The position numbers were made by a program, and so were the translations under genes. A stretch of DNA of 64,000 bases, taken from contig NZ_JASSYX010000003.1 in assembly GCF_030244015.1 (NCBI RefSeq), forward strand, positions 1,086,635-1,150,634, given 5' to 3'. The notes beneath the pieces were generated by a model. That model saw only the letters and a program-made list of their open reading frames with translations, was not told where the DNA came from and did not search any database. The stretch is from Pedobacter ginsengisoli (GTDB taxonomy: Bacteria > Bacteroidota > Bacteroidia > Sphingobacteriales > Sphingobacteriaceae). This document shows, one piece after another, positions 15,631 to 26,200 of this stretch (positions are counted from its first letter, which is position 1; each line of letters opens with the position of its first letter).

Positions 15631-15793
15631 ATTAACCTTTCAAACAATATGCTTAAAAAGCAGCCGCAAATATAACAATAAAACGCTTTGTTTAAATAGC
15701 ACATTAAACAATTTTGCGAGGATCAGGCTTTTTACAGGCGATTATTTCACCTCAGATTGCGGTTTACACAAGATTTGGCTCCCAGCCCCTCAG

Positions 15794-16660
15794 TCAAGAT
15801 TGCTTATATAAATCAGCTTCTTCATTCAATGCTACTATTTTACTTTTGCACATTTCCCTAGTCGCCGTTAAAAAAGCTGAAACCCGATCATATAGTTCCT
15901 CCGCATCTTGCCCATCTACAGAAAAATCATCCTTATAGCGTGCCTGAGAATAACTTTTAATCAGGACATCAAAAAGCCTTTCATCATCATTCCTTCCAGT
16001 AACAAACATTTTATAAGGTATTTCAGAAAACCAAAGACTTAGGCGGAGCAGCCGATGTAAATTATGCATTTCCAAACGATAGGCAATATGCACTCTAATT
16101 AATGCAATGCAACATTGCTCCATTGCTTGATGAAGCATGAACACGCAAACTTTATATTGGCATTTTGCTAAACACCCGGCTGCTCCCTGCAAAAAACCGT
16201 CTGCCAATGGCAAACGGCGATCAAAGTGCTTTTGGGCTTTCTCTGCAGCCTGTAGAGGAATAAAGGATGTATTAAAATCAAACTCCTGTAAACCATTGTG
16301 ACTGTATAACAACTGTCCCGTTGTATAAACGCCCATAAAAAAACGGCTGTTCGCTTTAATCGATTCTGTGACAGCATCTTTACTGTGGCAGAGAATGGTA
16401 ACTGTTCCCTGCCTATAATGCGTATTGGTGTAGTCCTGCACTTCATGATCAATACGCATAGCGCCCTCAGTAACCATCAATAAAGCATAATGCCCACTCC
16501 GATCCGATGTTGTGTTGACAAAACAACCGTTGACCTCACTTGATGAAAAACGCCGGTTAAAACAAATGATTTGCAATGGTTCAAACTTTTTTGCAAGCGA
16601 CAGAATGAGCTCCTTAAAATGTGTTTCATGCAGTGGGTTGGATACGCTGTTTTGTTTCAT
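15794..16660 (-). CDS. HEPN domain protein with degenerate nucleotidyltransferase-like N-terminus
   Basis: 288 residues. The C-terminal half (about 150-270) is a HEPN four-helix bundle: ADGFLQGAAGCLAKCQYKVC and FMLHQAMEQCCIALIRVHIA for the first helices, then HNLHRLLRLS and LLIKSYSQARYKDDFSV-like ends. The N-terminal half sits where MNT-HEPN fusions carry a nucleotidyltransferase domain, but no GSxxxGxxxxxSDxD motif is visible, so it is probably inactive. HEPN domains are often RNases; the canonical Rx4-6H is not clear here. It is divergent from an XRE regulator with a shared 123-bp promoter region. Confidence 0.72.
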   Translation of the reverse strand: MKQNSVSNPLHETHFKELILSLAKKFEPLQIICFNRRFSSSEVNGCFVNTTSDRSGHYALLMVTEGAMRIDHEVQDYTNTHYRQGTVTILCHSKDAVTESIKANSRFFMGVYTTGQLLYSHNGLQEFDFNTSFIPLQAAEKAQKHFDRRLPLADGFLQGAAGCLAKCQYKVCVFMLHQAMEQCCIALIRVHIAYRLEMHNLHRLLRLSLWFSEIPYKMFVTGRNDDERLFDVLIKSYSQARYKDDFSVDGQDAEELYDRVSAFLTATREMCKSKIVALNEEADLYKQS

Positions 16661-16722
16661 AATTTTTTAATTTCTTTGGATCAAATCTTCGAAAAGAACC
16701 TTTCGTAACCAACCACAGCCGG

Positions 16723-16735
16723 TTGTATCTTACAA
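16723..16735. promoter_or_regulatory. palindrome in the HEPN/XRE divergent region
   Basis: TTGTA-TCT-TACAA is a perfect 13-bp inverted repeat; a second, looser one (CCAAC and GGTTG) lies 15 bp left. The position between two divergent starts suggests an operator for the XRE protein. Confidence 0.4.
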
Positions 16736-16746
16736 CTTCATACTTG

Positions 16747-16778
16747 TTGTTTACTGTCATCGCTTTTAATTATATTTG
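16747..16778 (+). promoter_or_regulatory. promoter of the XRE gene, possibly leaderless
   Basis: TTG at 16747-16749, 21 nt, then TATATTTG at 16771-16778, a full match to TAnnTTTG. The ATG at 16784 lies 5 nt after the box, about where transcription should begin. Confidence 0.55.
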
Positions 16779-16783
16779 TTCAT

Positions 16784-17167
16784 ATGGAAACAACGACTAA
16801 GCCCAATTCGCCTCATATTGGAAGGAAGATTGGCCGCATTCGCGAATTACGAGGAATGAAGCAAGAAACGCTGGCAGTTGAGCTGGGCATTAGTCAGCAG
16901 GCGGTTTCCAAGATTGAACAAAGTGAAAAAATAGAAGAAGAATTGCTCAATCAGGTAGCCAAAATATTGGGCCTTTCCGCAGAAGCAATTAAAAACTTCA
17001 ACGAAGAGGCTGTATTTAATATCATAGGAAATACCTTTACTGATAGCAGTTCGAATAACAATAATTATTTATGCTCAATTAATCCGCTTGACAAGGTAAT
17101 CGAGCTTTACGAACGCCTCCTGCAAAGCGAACGTGAAAAACTCGAACTACTAAAAACTAAATCTTAG
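16784..17167 (+). CDS. XRE family helix-turn-helix regulator
   Basis: 127 residues. The HTH covers residues 12-65 (IGRKIGRIRELRGMKQETLA, VELGISQQAVSKIEQSEKIE), a clear Cro/CI type. The C-terminal part is a short asparagine-rich linker and a charged helix (DKVIELYERLLQSEREKLEL), probably for dimerisation. It is divergent from the HEPN gene and likely controls it and itself. It could also be a general small regulator; this type is frequent in Bacteroidetes. Confidence 0.82.
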   Translation: METTTKPNSPHIGRKIGRIRELRGMKQETLAVELGISQQAVSKIEQSEKIEEELLNQVAKILGLSAEAIKNFNEEAVFNIIGNTFTDSSSNNNNYLCSINPLDKVIELYERLLQSEREKLELLKTKS

Positions 17168-17217
17168 TCATACCCCAAACATTCAATAATTCCGGTGGCA
17201 GGAAATGAATTTTCAAA

Positions 17218-19326
17218 CTACCTAACCACGCTGCCGTTGTTATGCTTATCAACAGGAGCCACAAAAGCCAGTCTACCCTCCGCATCTTCAGACATCAGGA
17301 TCATCCCTTGTGATACAATTCCTTTGATCTCTCTCGGAGCAAGGTTTACCACCAGGCTTACTTGTTGTCCGATGATATCTTCAGGCTTATAATACTCTGC
17401 AATACCGGATACAACTGTGCGCTGATCTATTCCTGTATCTAAAGTAAGTTTCAGCAGTTTCTTGGTCTTCTCGACTTTTTCAGCGGCAATGATCGTCGCC
17501 ACCCTGATATCTACAGCACTAAACTGATCAAAATCAATATTTTCCTTTGCAGGAGCAACAACCGCCGTAGCCGCGATATTATCCACCTTACTTTTATTCA
17601 GCTTATCTATCTGCGCCTGTACTTCTTCATCCTCAATCTTCTCAAACAGTAAAACCGGGTCGTTCAACTGGTGACCACGGTGCAGCAAATTGGCCTTACC
17701 CGCATCTTCCCACATATGACCGCCATAGTTCAGCATTTTCATTAGCTTATCTGCGGTAAACGGCAGGAAGGGCTCGATCAGAATTTCCAGCGTAGCCGCT
17801 ATCTGCAAACTGATGTTCAGAATGGTACGTACACGGTCTTCATCTGTTTTAATCACCTTCCATGGCTCAGTATCCGCCAGGTACTTATTCCCGAGACGCG
17901 CGACATTCATTACTTCCGATAAGGCCTCTCTGAAACGATAGTTTTCAATAGAAGCGCTTATTTTAGCAGGGAAAGCTGCCAGCTCATCCAATACCTGCTG
18001 ATCTTCAGGGGTGATGTGCATACACATCGGCACCTTACCATCAAAATATTTATGGGTAAGCACCACTACACGATTGATGAAATTGCCAAATACAGCAACC
18101 AGCTCATTGTTATTCCTGGCTTGAAAATCTTTCCAGGTAAAATCATTGTCTTTTGTTTCAGGTGCGGTCGCAGTCAGAACATACCGCAGCACGTCCTGTT
18201 TACCTTTAAATTCCTCCAGATATTCATTGAGCCAGACTGCCCAGTTTTTTGAAGTCGAAATTTTCTGCCCCTCGAGGTTCAAAAACTCATTTGCCGGTAC
18301 GTTATCCGCTAAAATATACCCCCCATGGGCCATGAGCATGGCCGGGAAAATGATGCAGTGGAATACAATATTGTCCTTACCGATAAAATGCACCAGTTTG
18401 GTTTCCTCATCCTTCCAGTATTCTTCCCAGCTCCCTTTCTCGACCTCATTCTGGTTGATGTAATATTCTTCGGCCATCGGGTTCCATACATCCAGACGGG
18501 CATATTCAAACAATTCTTTGGTAGCAGAAATGTAGCCTATAGGCGCGTCAAACCAGACGTAGAGCACCTTGCCTTCGGCATCTTTAAGCGGAACCTTAAT
18601 CCCCCAGTCCAGGTCCCTGGTCATTGCTCTTGGCTGCAAACCCGAGTTCAGCCAGCTTTGGCATTGGCCGTACACATTTGGTTTCCACTCCTTGTGGCTT
18701 TCTATATATTTTCTTAATTGATCTTCATATTTATCGAGCGGCAAAAACCAGTTTTTGGTTTCTTTTCTAACCGGCGGCTCTCCGGACAATGTAGATTTTG
18801 GATTGATCAGGTCAGTTGCATTTAAGGTGCTGCCGCAGTTTTCGCACTGATCACCATAAGCATTTTCATTTCCGCATCTCGGGCAAGTCCCGGTAATGTA
18901 CCTGTCTGCCAGAAAAGCCTGCGCTTTTTCATCATAATATTGCTCAGTAATCTCTTCAGTAAACACCCCTTTTTCATACAGCGTTTTAAAAAAGTCAGAG
19001 GCCGTCTGGTGGTGCATTAAGGATGAAGTCCGGTGATAAATGTCAAACGAAACCCCAAACTCTTTAAAAGAATCGCCTATGATTCTGTGGTATTTATCTA
19101 CGACCACCTGTGGGCTCACCCCTTCTTTTTTGGCCTTGAGGGTAATGGGCACGCCGTTTTCATCAGATCCACAAACAAATTTGACGTCTCTTTTATTTGA
19201 ACGGAGGTACCTTACATAGGTATCGGCAGGGAGGTAAACTCCAGCCAAATGACCAATGTGTACCGGTCCGTTGGTATAAGGCAAAGCGGCCGTAACGGTA
19301 TATCTTTTTATTTTACTGCTATCCAA
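17218..19326 (-). CDS. metG: methionyl-tRNA synthetase
   Basis: 702 residues. Class I signatures are [10 protein letters not shown] (HIGH) near residue 20 and QKISTSKNW (KMSKS-like). The zinc-knuckle insert [18 protein letters not shown] is of the four-cysteine type. After the anticodon-binding helical domain comes a C-terminal EMAP/Arc1p-like tRNA-binding OB fold ([33 protein letters not shown]), as in dimeric bacterial MetRS. It charges tRNA-Met and starts protein synthesis. Convergent with the XRE gene and divergent from the LD-carboxypeptidase. Confidence 0.98.
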   Translation of the reverse strand: MDSSKIKRYTVTAALPYTNGPVHIGHLAGVYLPADTYVRYLRSNKRDVKFVCGSDENGVPITLKAKKEGVSPQVVVDKYHRIIGDSFKEFGVSFDIYHRTSSLMHHQTASDFFKTLYEKGVFTEEITEQYYDEKAQAFLADRYITGTCPRCGNENAYGDQCENCGSTLNATDLINPKSTLSGEPPVRKETKNWFLPLDKYEDQLRKYIESHKEWKPNVYGQCQSWLNSGLQPRAMTRDLDWGIKVPLKDAEGKVLYVWFDAPIGYISATKELFEYARLDVWNPMAEEYYINQNEVEKGSWEEYWKDEETKLVHFIGKDNIVFHCIIFPAMLMAHGGYILADNVPANEFLNLEGQKISTSKNWAVWLNEYLEEFKGKQDVLRYVLTATAPETKDNDFTWKDFQARNNNELVAVFGNFINRVVVLTHKYFDGKVPMCMHITPEDQQVLDELAAFPAKISASIENYRFREALSEVMNVARLGNKYLADTEPWKVIKTDEDRVRTILNISLQIAATLEILIEPFLPFTADKLMKMLNYGGHMWEDAGKANLLHRGHQLNDPVLLFEKIEDEEVQAQIDKLNKSKVDNIAATAVVAPAKENIDFDQFSAVDIRVATIIAAEKVEKTKKLLKLTLDTGIDQRTVVSGIAEYYKPEDIIGQQVSLVVNLAPREIKGIVSQGMILMSEDAEGRLAFVAPVDKHNNGSVVR

Positions 19327-19346
19327 AACTATTTTTATTATTTTGG

Positions 19347-19375
19347 CAAAGATAAGTCTTTTACTAATGATTCAA
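19347..19375 (-). promoter_or_regulatory. metG promoter
   Basis: Reading the minus strand: TTG (19375-19373), 18 nt, TATCTTTG (19354-19347), 20 nt upstream of the metG ATG. The box overlaps the start of the divergent LD-carboxypeptidase gene. Confidence 0.55.
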
Positions 19376-20281
19376 CAGCCGGCATATTTAAAAAAGGGTG
19401 ATAAAATTGCAATAGTCTGTCCTGCCAGCCGATTGCCCAAAAGCATAGATAAAGCAATAGCTATTTTCCGGTCCTGGGGACTGGAAGTAGAGACAGGGCA
19501 AACCGTAAGTGCCGAACACCACCAGTTTGCCGGTGATGATGCATTAAGAACACAAGACTTGCAGCATTATTTAGATGACCCTGATACTAAAGCGATCATT
19601 GCCGGAAGGGGTGGATACGGTACCGTAAGGATCATTGACGAGCTTAATTTCAGGAAATTTACGGCACAGCCCAAGTGGATTGTGGGCTTTAGTGATGTTA
19701 CTGTACTGCTGTCCCACATTTATGCTGTGTTTGGCATCCAGAGCATACATGCACAAATGCCTTATACCTTTAATGAAGCCACACCGGAATCTCTGGAATC
19801 TTTAAGGAAAGCATTGTTTGGAGAAAAGATCGAATACAACTACAAGGCAATCACCCGATCTAATGACATTACCTCTCCGCCGCTTGTGCCAAACAGACCC
19901 GGTGAAATGAGCGGCATCCTAATTGGAGGCAACCTGACTTTACTAGTTATGGTACAAGGTTCTTCATCTGAAATGGATTACACAGATAAAATTCTTTTTA
20001 TAGAAGACGTTGGAGAAAGGCCATCATCAATTGACCGCATGATGCGGATGCTGAAACGCAGCGGCAAGCTGGCAAAGATAAAAGGCCTCATTGTCGGCGC
20101 ATTCAATGAACTTCCTGAAGAAAAAATACCATTCGGACAATCCCCGGAGGAGATCATCTGGGAAGTTGTAAAGGAATATGACTACCCGGTTTGTTTTAAT
20201 TTCCCGACTGGACATATTGAAGACAACAGGGCGATGGTGCTGGGGAAGTCCTTATGGATTCCTATCGAACAGAAGTCGTAA
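19367..20281 (+). CDS. LD-carboxypeptidase (S66 family)
   Basis: 304 residues from the ATG at 19367 ([20 protein letters not shown]). [14 protein letters not shown] and the following [14 protein letters not shown] match the S66 family (LdcA/MccF), with the nucleophile serine in the [16 protein letters not shown] region; the C-terminal part ([12 protein letters not shown]) carries the acid/histidine pair (FPTGHIEDN). Family members cleave the LD-peptide bond of tetrapeptide muropeptides in cell-wall recycling or inactivate microcin C. Cytoplasmic, no signal peptide. Cell-wall recycling is the likelier role here. Confidence 0.9.
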   Translation: MIQQPAYLKKGDKIAIVCPASRLPKSIDKAIAIFRSWGLEVETGQTVSAEHHQFAGDDALRTQDLQHYLDDPDTKAIIAGRGGYGTVRIIDELNFRKFTAQPKWIVGFSDVTVLLSHIYAVFGIQSIHAQMPYTFNEATPESLESLRKALFGEKIEYNYKAITRSNDITSPPLVPNRPGEMSGILIGGNLTLLVMVQGSSSEMDYTDKILFIEDVGERPSSIDRMMRMLKRSGKLAKIKGLIVGAFNELPEEKIPFGQSPEEIIWEVVKEYDYPVCFNFPTGHIEDNRAMVLGKSLWIPIEQKS

Positions 20282-20448
20282 AGTTTCACCGTAGAAATAA
20301 TGCGCATAATTAAGTTTTATGCGTACATCTGTATCATAAAAGCAGGATAATTTCAAAAGTCCGCAATTCCAACCTTGCCTGTGGTTGCCCCATTATATTT
20401 TCTGAAAGAAATACAAAATTAATAAATAGGTCTTCTGCTTCTAGTAAA

Positions 20449-20491
20449 ACAAAAGGGGATATCATAATTTATGATATCCCCCCTCTTTTGT
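20449..20491. terminator. bidirectional terminator
   Basis: GGGGATATCATAA (20455-20467) pairs with TTATGATATCCCC (20469-20481), and the outer acaaaa / ttttgt extends it. It separates the convergent LD-carboxypeptidase and lipoprotein genes. Confidence 0.85.
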
Positions 20492-20509
20492 GAAGTATTT
20501 AAATACGTT

Positions 20510-21013
20510 TTAGTGATCGTCTCCAGGAAACTTGGTCCGGTGATAACCCCTATACCTGAATAAGCTTTTAGGAGAATCCGAAAAGACCGCATCAAAGGCT
20601 ATTGAATCCGTTACGGCTTTCGATACAGCGCCAATAGCTCCGTTTTTGATGACTTGACCATTTTTAATATCAACCGTCACTTCGAAATAAAGTTCGTCTG
20701 CGGCTGTAGCAGAAAAAGTTTTGTTATTTACATCCACGTTGACCTTGGCTTTTAGTCCATAAAAACTTTGAGAATCGTCAAGCCACATTACTGTTGATGA
20801 ATTATCTGCTGTATTATAACTCGATAGGCTATAATATGGGCCAAAAGGTGTTTTAATAGTAACATCCCCATTTGGTTGAGTGACTCGCTCTTCTACCTGT
20901 ACCCACCATTCTCCAGACATATCCTGAACGGCCGTGCCGCCTGCAACCTCGTCCTTTTTGCAGGATGAAAATCCTACAACTAAAAAGGAAAGTATAAATA
21001 TATATTTTTTCAT
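20510..21013 (-). CDS. lipid-binding-like lipoprotein of the SusC/SusD cluster
   Basis: 167 residues with a lipoprotein signal (SFLVVGFSSCKKD). The mature part (DMSGEWWVQVEERVTQPNGD, then later VSKAVTDSIAFDAVFSDSP and RYRGYHRTKF) matches the small lipocalin-like 'lipid-binding putative hydrolase' lipoproteins that accompany SusC/SusD pairs. It is the last gene of the four-gene operon running from SusC (26408) to here, 15 nt after the DUF5011-like gene. Probably surface-exposed; ligand unknown. Confidence 0.78.
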   Translation of the reverse strand: MKKYIFILSFLVVGFSSCKKDEVAGGTAVQDMSGEWWVQVEERVTQPNGDVTIKTPFGPYYSLSSYNTADNSSTVMWLDDSQSFYGLKAKVNVDVNNKTFSATAADELYFEVTVDIKNGQVIKNGAIGAVSKAVTDSIAFDAVFSDSPKSLFRYRGYHRTKFPGDDH

Positions 21014-21028
21014 ATGCTTTAACTTAGA

Positions 21029-21670
21029 TTATTGTTTAGTAAATGACCTGCTTTGTGCGCCATAACCCGCATTAGTAAGTGCCCAAGAATACCCTCCCGC
21101 CATAGTTGCAACGGTAGATTTAAAAGGACCAACTGCAGAATCCTGCTGTGGAATCTGAATAGACGACCCACTTGGATTTATGCCTATCACCACATCTGTG
21201 TTGCCTACAGCTCCACCAGGGTTGGTAATTGTGTAAACGCCCGGAGCCACTTTCTTCCAAACCGCAAACGTTTCAAATCCTGCCCGTTTGTATGACCCGG
21301 AATAATCATTGGCTGCCGCATCTGGTTTGGTGTCATATACAACCACGTACCTTGGAGATGTTGCCGAAAATCCGTCAGCATTAGCCGCAGAATAATTTAA
21401 GGTGTACACCCCAGCAGCGCCGGTATTGACCGCGCCATCGATTTTTACATCAATTGCCGCATCACCAACACTGGCCTCTGCACCCGGATCAGTAAATGTT
21501 CCACCCTTCGCTACATACATGTACTTGTCTCCTTTCACTTGGAGAATAGGAAATACTGTGACTTTTGATATACCAACCATTCCTTCGGGATAATCAAAGG
21601 AATCCTTCTTGCATGAAAATAATGACATGCTTAGAAGTCCTATTGCTATTATATTTAAATATCTTTTCAT
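21029..21670 (-). CDS. DUF5011/Ig-like domain lipoprotein (BT_2262 type)
   Basis: 213 residues, lipobox MSLFSCKKD. Residues 45-110 hold an Ig-like domain (GTFTDPGAEASVGDAAIDVK, then VNTGAAGVYTLNYSAANADG) of the DUF5011 type; the rest (YSGSYKRAGFETFAVWKKVA) matches the BT_2262 family C-terminus. Such lipoproteins are the third component of many SusC/SusD loci and probably assist ligand capture at the surface. It lies 23 nt after the SusD gene. Confidence 0.8.
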   Translation of the reverse strand: MKRYLNIIAIGLLSMSLFSCKKDSFDYPEGMVGISKVTVFPILQVKGDKYMYVAKGGTFTDPGAEASVGDAAIDVKIDGAVNTGAAGVYTLNYSAANADGFSATSPRYVVVYDTKPDAAANDYSGSYKRAGFETFAVWKKVAPGVYTITNPGGAVGNTDVVIGINPSGSSIQIPQQDSAVGPFKSTVATMAGGYSWALTNAGYGAQSRSFTKQ

Positions 21671-21693
21671 GATTCTATCTTAATTTAAAACTA

Positions 21694-23214
21694 CTACTTG
21701 CCCCACCATACTTTGGTGGTGATAGGAACTTCAGCTGGCGTATTGCTATTTCTGTCCGTAGAAGAGGAAGGAAAAACCAACCGTTTAGGGAACCTTCCGC
21801 CAGTTACGCCGTTTTTGGCATATACCCATTCGCCACCATGGTCTATGGTCCTCTCTGGGTCAAGAGGTGTAGGATCTGGTTCTGCGCGGTATTTAGGATC
21901 TGTAGAATAAACCGCACTGATTCGAGGATATCCAGTCCGCTGTTGCTCAAAGAAACCTTCCAATGCATGCGAGCCAGGGAATGAAGCCCATTTCTGAACA
22001 ATGATTTGCTCCAATTTTTCTTCAAGAGAACCCCCGGTTTTATATGCATAAGCGGCAGGAATATCACTGTCCTCAAAACCTGCCGCAGCAAATGCTTTGG
22101 ACACTCCCGAAGTATACTTCTCTTTGGCTCCAGCACCACCGGAATATCTTTCCAAAGCTTCAGCCTGCATAAAATCAGATTCGGCAGCGGTAATGAACCA
22201 AACAGGATCCGTAGCGCTTTGTGCAGCGACCGTAGCGCTCGAATACGTTGGCTGTTCTGCGGTAGTTGCGGCAAAATCGCCTTGATGAATACCAACCGGT
22301 GTAAGGGTGCCGAAATAAGTCGAACCTCTAGGATCATCATATCTATCCAGAAAACTGGTAAAGGTAATGCTAGCCCTGATATTCGTCGTAGTGTTCAGCC
22401 TTCTGATGTTGTATTCATAAAAAGGATTACTGTTATTAGGCGTTCCTTCAAATTCTGCAATTCCAGCATCTTGCTCAAGGAAATTTGCACCTTCAGCATA
22501 TAATTTGTCGATACCAGCTTTTGCCTCAGCAGGTTTTGCATTCACCATTCTCAAGTACATCTTTAATTTAAGTGTATTTGCAAATTGAACCCATGTATCC
22601 ATATCTCCACCAAAAAGGAAATCTGTTTTCTCCTGCGAGGCGGTCAATGTTCCACTTTGGAAGTCTTTAGCCAATGCAGCGTCAATCTCTGCTAATAAGC
22701 CAATATAGATACTATACCCGTCATCAAATTTAGGCTGAAGGTTTGCACCCCCCTGAAATGCTTCTTTATATGGCACCTGATCATAAAGATCTACAAGGAC
22801 CTGATAGGTATACGCCTTTAACGCAGTTGCCATTAAATTATATTTCCAATCGCTCCTTGCTTGTGCCTTTTGGATCGCCAGATTGTAGTCCGCTAAGGCT
22901 CCCGCAAACAATTCATTATATGAGCCATTCAAATCAAACCTGGTTAAATTGTAAGTATCGATGGTCTTGTATTGATTGGAGGCAAAAGACTGTGTCCAAT
23001 ACTGCGACCAAATCCCACCTAATATGGCCAGCTCACCTCCCACTCTACCTGCAGTAGACAAAGTAGCAGCAGGAAATAAAACTTCAGGTGATGCTTCTTC
23101 AACGCGGGGGTTATTTGGGTCTTCGTTAATGTCTAGTGTTTTCTTACATCCAAACGTTAAGAAAACTAAGGCCGCTAAAACCAACGGCTTATATTGTATA
23201 TTTAATTTTTTCAT
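21694..23214 (-). CDS. SusD/RagB-like nutrient-binding lipoprotein
   Basis: 506 residues, lipoprotein signal with FLTFGCKKTLDINEDPNNP. The DINEDPNNP opening and TPR-like helical build, with SWTQ-type repeats and the late GGRFPKRLVFP, identify the SusD-like_2 (PF12771) group. It sits on the cell surface, binds the ligand and delivers it to the SusC channel. It follows susC by 11 nt. This group is often linked to peptide or unknown ligands rather than starch. No glycoside hydrolase is close by. Confidence 0.93.
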   Translation of the reverse strand: MKKLNIQYKPLVLAALVFLTFGCKKTLDINEDPNNPRVEEASPEVLFPAATLSTAGRVGGELAILGGIWSQYWTQSFASNQYKTIDTYNLTRFDLNGSYNELFAGALADYNLAIQKAQARSDWKYNLMATALKAYTYQVLVDLYDQVPYKEAFQGGANLQPKFDDGYSIYIGLLAEIDAALAKDFQSGTLTASQEKTDFLFGGDMDTWVQFANTLKLKMYLRMVNAKPAEAKAGIDKLYAEGANFLEQDAGIAEFEGTPNNSNPFYEYNIRRLNTTTNIRASITFTSFLDRYDDPRGSTYFGTLTPVGIHQGDFAATTAEQPTYSSATVAAQSATDPVWFITAAESDFMQAEALERYSGGAGAKEKYTSGVSKAFAAAGFEDSDIPAAYAYKTGGSLEEKLEQIIVQKWASFPGSHALEGFFEQQRTGYPRISAVYSTDPKYRAEPDPTPLDPERTIDHGGEWVYAKNGVTGGRFPKRLVFPSSSTDRNSNTPAEVPITTKVWWGK

Positions 23215-23225
23215 CGTTCTTGAGA

Positions 23226-26200
23226 TTAAAATGTAACTTTTAGCGCAGCTCCAAAGAATCTTACCGGTGGAGCGGTTCTAAACTCACCAAATTCACTGGC
23301 TAAATCAACACCCTGATTGGAAACTTCCGGATCAATGGTTCTATTAGATTCAGGCAACCAGGTCAATAGGTTTCTTCCGAAAAATGTAAGTGAAGCTTTG
23401 TCCGCCAAAATTTTTGAGGCGATTGATTTAGGTAATGAATATGACAGCGATACCTCTCTCAATTTTAAGAATGTTTTGTCCAAAATACGGTTGTTGTAAA
23501 CCAGGGCTTTATTCGTCGTTGGATAATAATAATCATCGATCTTGCCTTCAGTAATAGGCGTCATGTTTTCTGTATATCCCGTCAGGTTACCATTTGCGTC
23601 CACCAGCTTTTGCACAGAATTAGGGACAATAAATGGCCTGCGATCGTTAAAAGTACTCTTCACGTCCGCCCCGACAAAGTTCAGCAAATCTGCTGTTCCA
23701 GAATAGAACACACCACCTTTTTGATAATCAAGCGTAAAGCCTAAACTGAATGCTTTATAACTGAAACTATTGGTCAAACCCATCGAGAAATCTCTTTGAA
23801 TGTCTCCGTAATTTTTATTTTCAGGAGAAACTATTGGAAAACCAGTAGCATCTACAACGATTTTACCATCCGGTGAATATTCCGGACCAGGAGCCTGGAA
23901 AACACCAAGTGGTTTTCCTTTTATAGCAACCAGTTGTGCATCATAAGCAGAGTTGATCACCACTTTTTCTAATCCCCCTGGAAGGTCCAGTACCTCGTTT
24001 CTTTGTCTGCTAAACGTATACGTCATGTCCCAGTTGAAATCTGTCGTTTTAACCGGTTTTAGATTCAATGCCGCTTCAATACCTCTTACACGAACCTTAC
24101 CAAAATTTAAGTACTGGAAAGTATAGCCTGTAGATGGATCAATAGGAACCGGCAAGATCTGATCTATCCTGTCTCTATTGAAATAAGAAACATCTAAACC
24201 AATCCTGTCACTCAAAAACCTGATATCAGCTCCAAATTCATATTCTTTCACACGCTCAGGCTTCAGCTCAGGATTGTTCAATACGTTTGAAATGGAATAA
24301 CCCGGAACTCCTGAAACCGGGAATAGGATATTACCAAAACCCAATGGAATATTAGTGGCATTCAATACATTGTATATTCTGTAGGGATCGGTATCACTAC
24401 CTGTTTCTCCATAACTAGCCCTTAATTTTAAGAAACTAATTGGGGTAGATTTCAAATCAATAGCTTCTGATACCACATAGGCCAAACTCGCTGCAGGATA
24501 AAAATAACTGTTTTTCCCCGTTGCCAAAGTAGAAGACCAATCATTTCTACCTGTTAACGTTAAGAACAGACTGTTTTTATACCCAACTGTACCGGTTACG
24601 TATGCACCAAATAAACGCCTGTGGATTTGACTTTCACTACTTCTTGGTTTATTTGCTGAATTACTTAAGTTGTAAAAGCCTGGTACCGCAAGGTCCTCAA
24701 TACCGGTGATTAAAATTCTAGAGCCTCTGTCGTTAAAGTTGGCGCCAATAAGACCATCAATATCGAAATCGCTCGACAGGGTTTTCTTAAAAATCACGTT
24801 GAACTTTGAATCGTATTCAAAGGTTTTGAAAGATTGCTCGATCACGTTACCTACATCAGCTGCGCGACTTTGACCTTCAACGTTTCCACCATCGTTATAA
24901 CTTCCTGGAGTTGGGGCATTTTTATTGTGCCAGATTTTAGCTCCGGAATTATCCACATCTGCTCCTTGCTGGAATTGCAGGGATAACCAATCGTTAATTT
25001 TGTAGCCAAAATTTACGTTTCCATATACACGATCATTTTGGTAACGTGCTCCGTTCTCATATAGTGAGTAGTACGGGTTTTCAGCATATGGAGTAAAATA
25101 ATTATCTACGTTGAAGAACTTGTTTTTATAGTCTCTCAAATCATGGATAGGAATGTCATTTGGAATCTGAATGATATCCTCGTAAAAAGAAGATCCAATT
25201 CCAGAAATAGACTGACCTTGCGCAATAAACTTCTGACTCTTGGCTACGTAATTAACCGATCCGTCCATGGTGAAGTTACCGGCCTTAGTAGACGCCTTTA
25301 ACGTAAAGTTATTTCTTTTATAAGAATCATTATCTGAAGGAAGATATCCATCGCTATATACATTGCCATAAGAGAAATAGTAGGTAGACTTTTCTGTACC
25401 TCCACTTAATGCGATATTATTGTTAAACTCCGTACCGGTAGTTAAGGCATCTCTTACGTTGTTTTTGATGAAAGAAAAAGGCTTCAGCAACTGAGAATTA
25501 TCAACAATTGCTCCCCATGGCCTAAGTTGACCATCGAACTTAGGACCCCAGTTTCCGTTTTCAGATTCAATGAACGTACCGTCCCAGCCCTGACCGAAAA
25601 TATCTTGCGGTTTCCAGACATTGGCAACTTGCGTTAGGGTAGTCGCATGCGAAAAGTCAACAACCGTTTTACCCTGTGCACCTTTTTTAGTGGTGATTAG
25701 GATTACACCACTCGAACCACGTGATCCATACAATGCAGTTGCTGCAGATCCTTTAAGGATACTCATGCTTTCAATATTGTTTGGATTGATGTCATTGGCA
25801 TTGTTACCAAAATCGTAATTGTCATCAGAGCCAATGCTGGAATTATCCAAAGGAACACCATCAATGACATAAAGAGGCTGATTGCCGCCAGTGATTGAAG
25901 TAAAACCTCTCAGGATAACTTTGGTTGATCCGCCCGGTGAACCAGATGTATTTGAAATGGTAACGCCGGCTACTTTACCCTGCAAACCACCCAAAAGACT
26001 AACCGCTGCAGATTTATTTATTTCTTCTGATTTTACCGTTGTTTCAGCATATCCGATCGTTTTCTTTGCCCTGGTAATACCAAGAGCGGTCACCACCACT
26101 TCGGTTAATGATTTCGAATCCGTTACCAGCACGATGTCTGCGACATTTCCTGAAATCGCAACTGATTGAGTCGCATAACCAAGATAAGAAAATTCTAATG

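Noticed and set aside
15794..17167. Classical MntA-HEPN toxin-antitoxin pair
   Set aside because: The nucleotidyltransferase signature is missing and the partner is an XRE protein in divergent orientation, not a small adjacent MNT gene.
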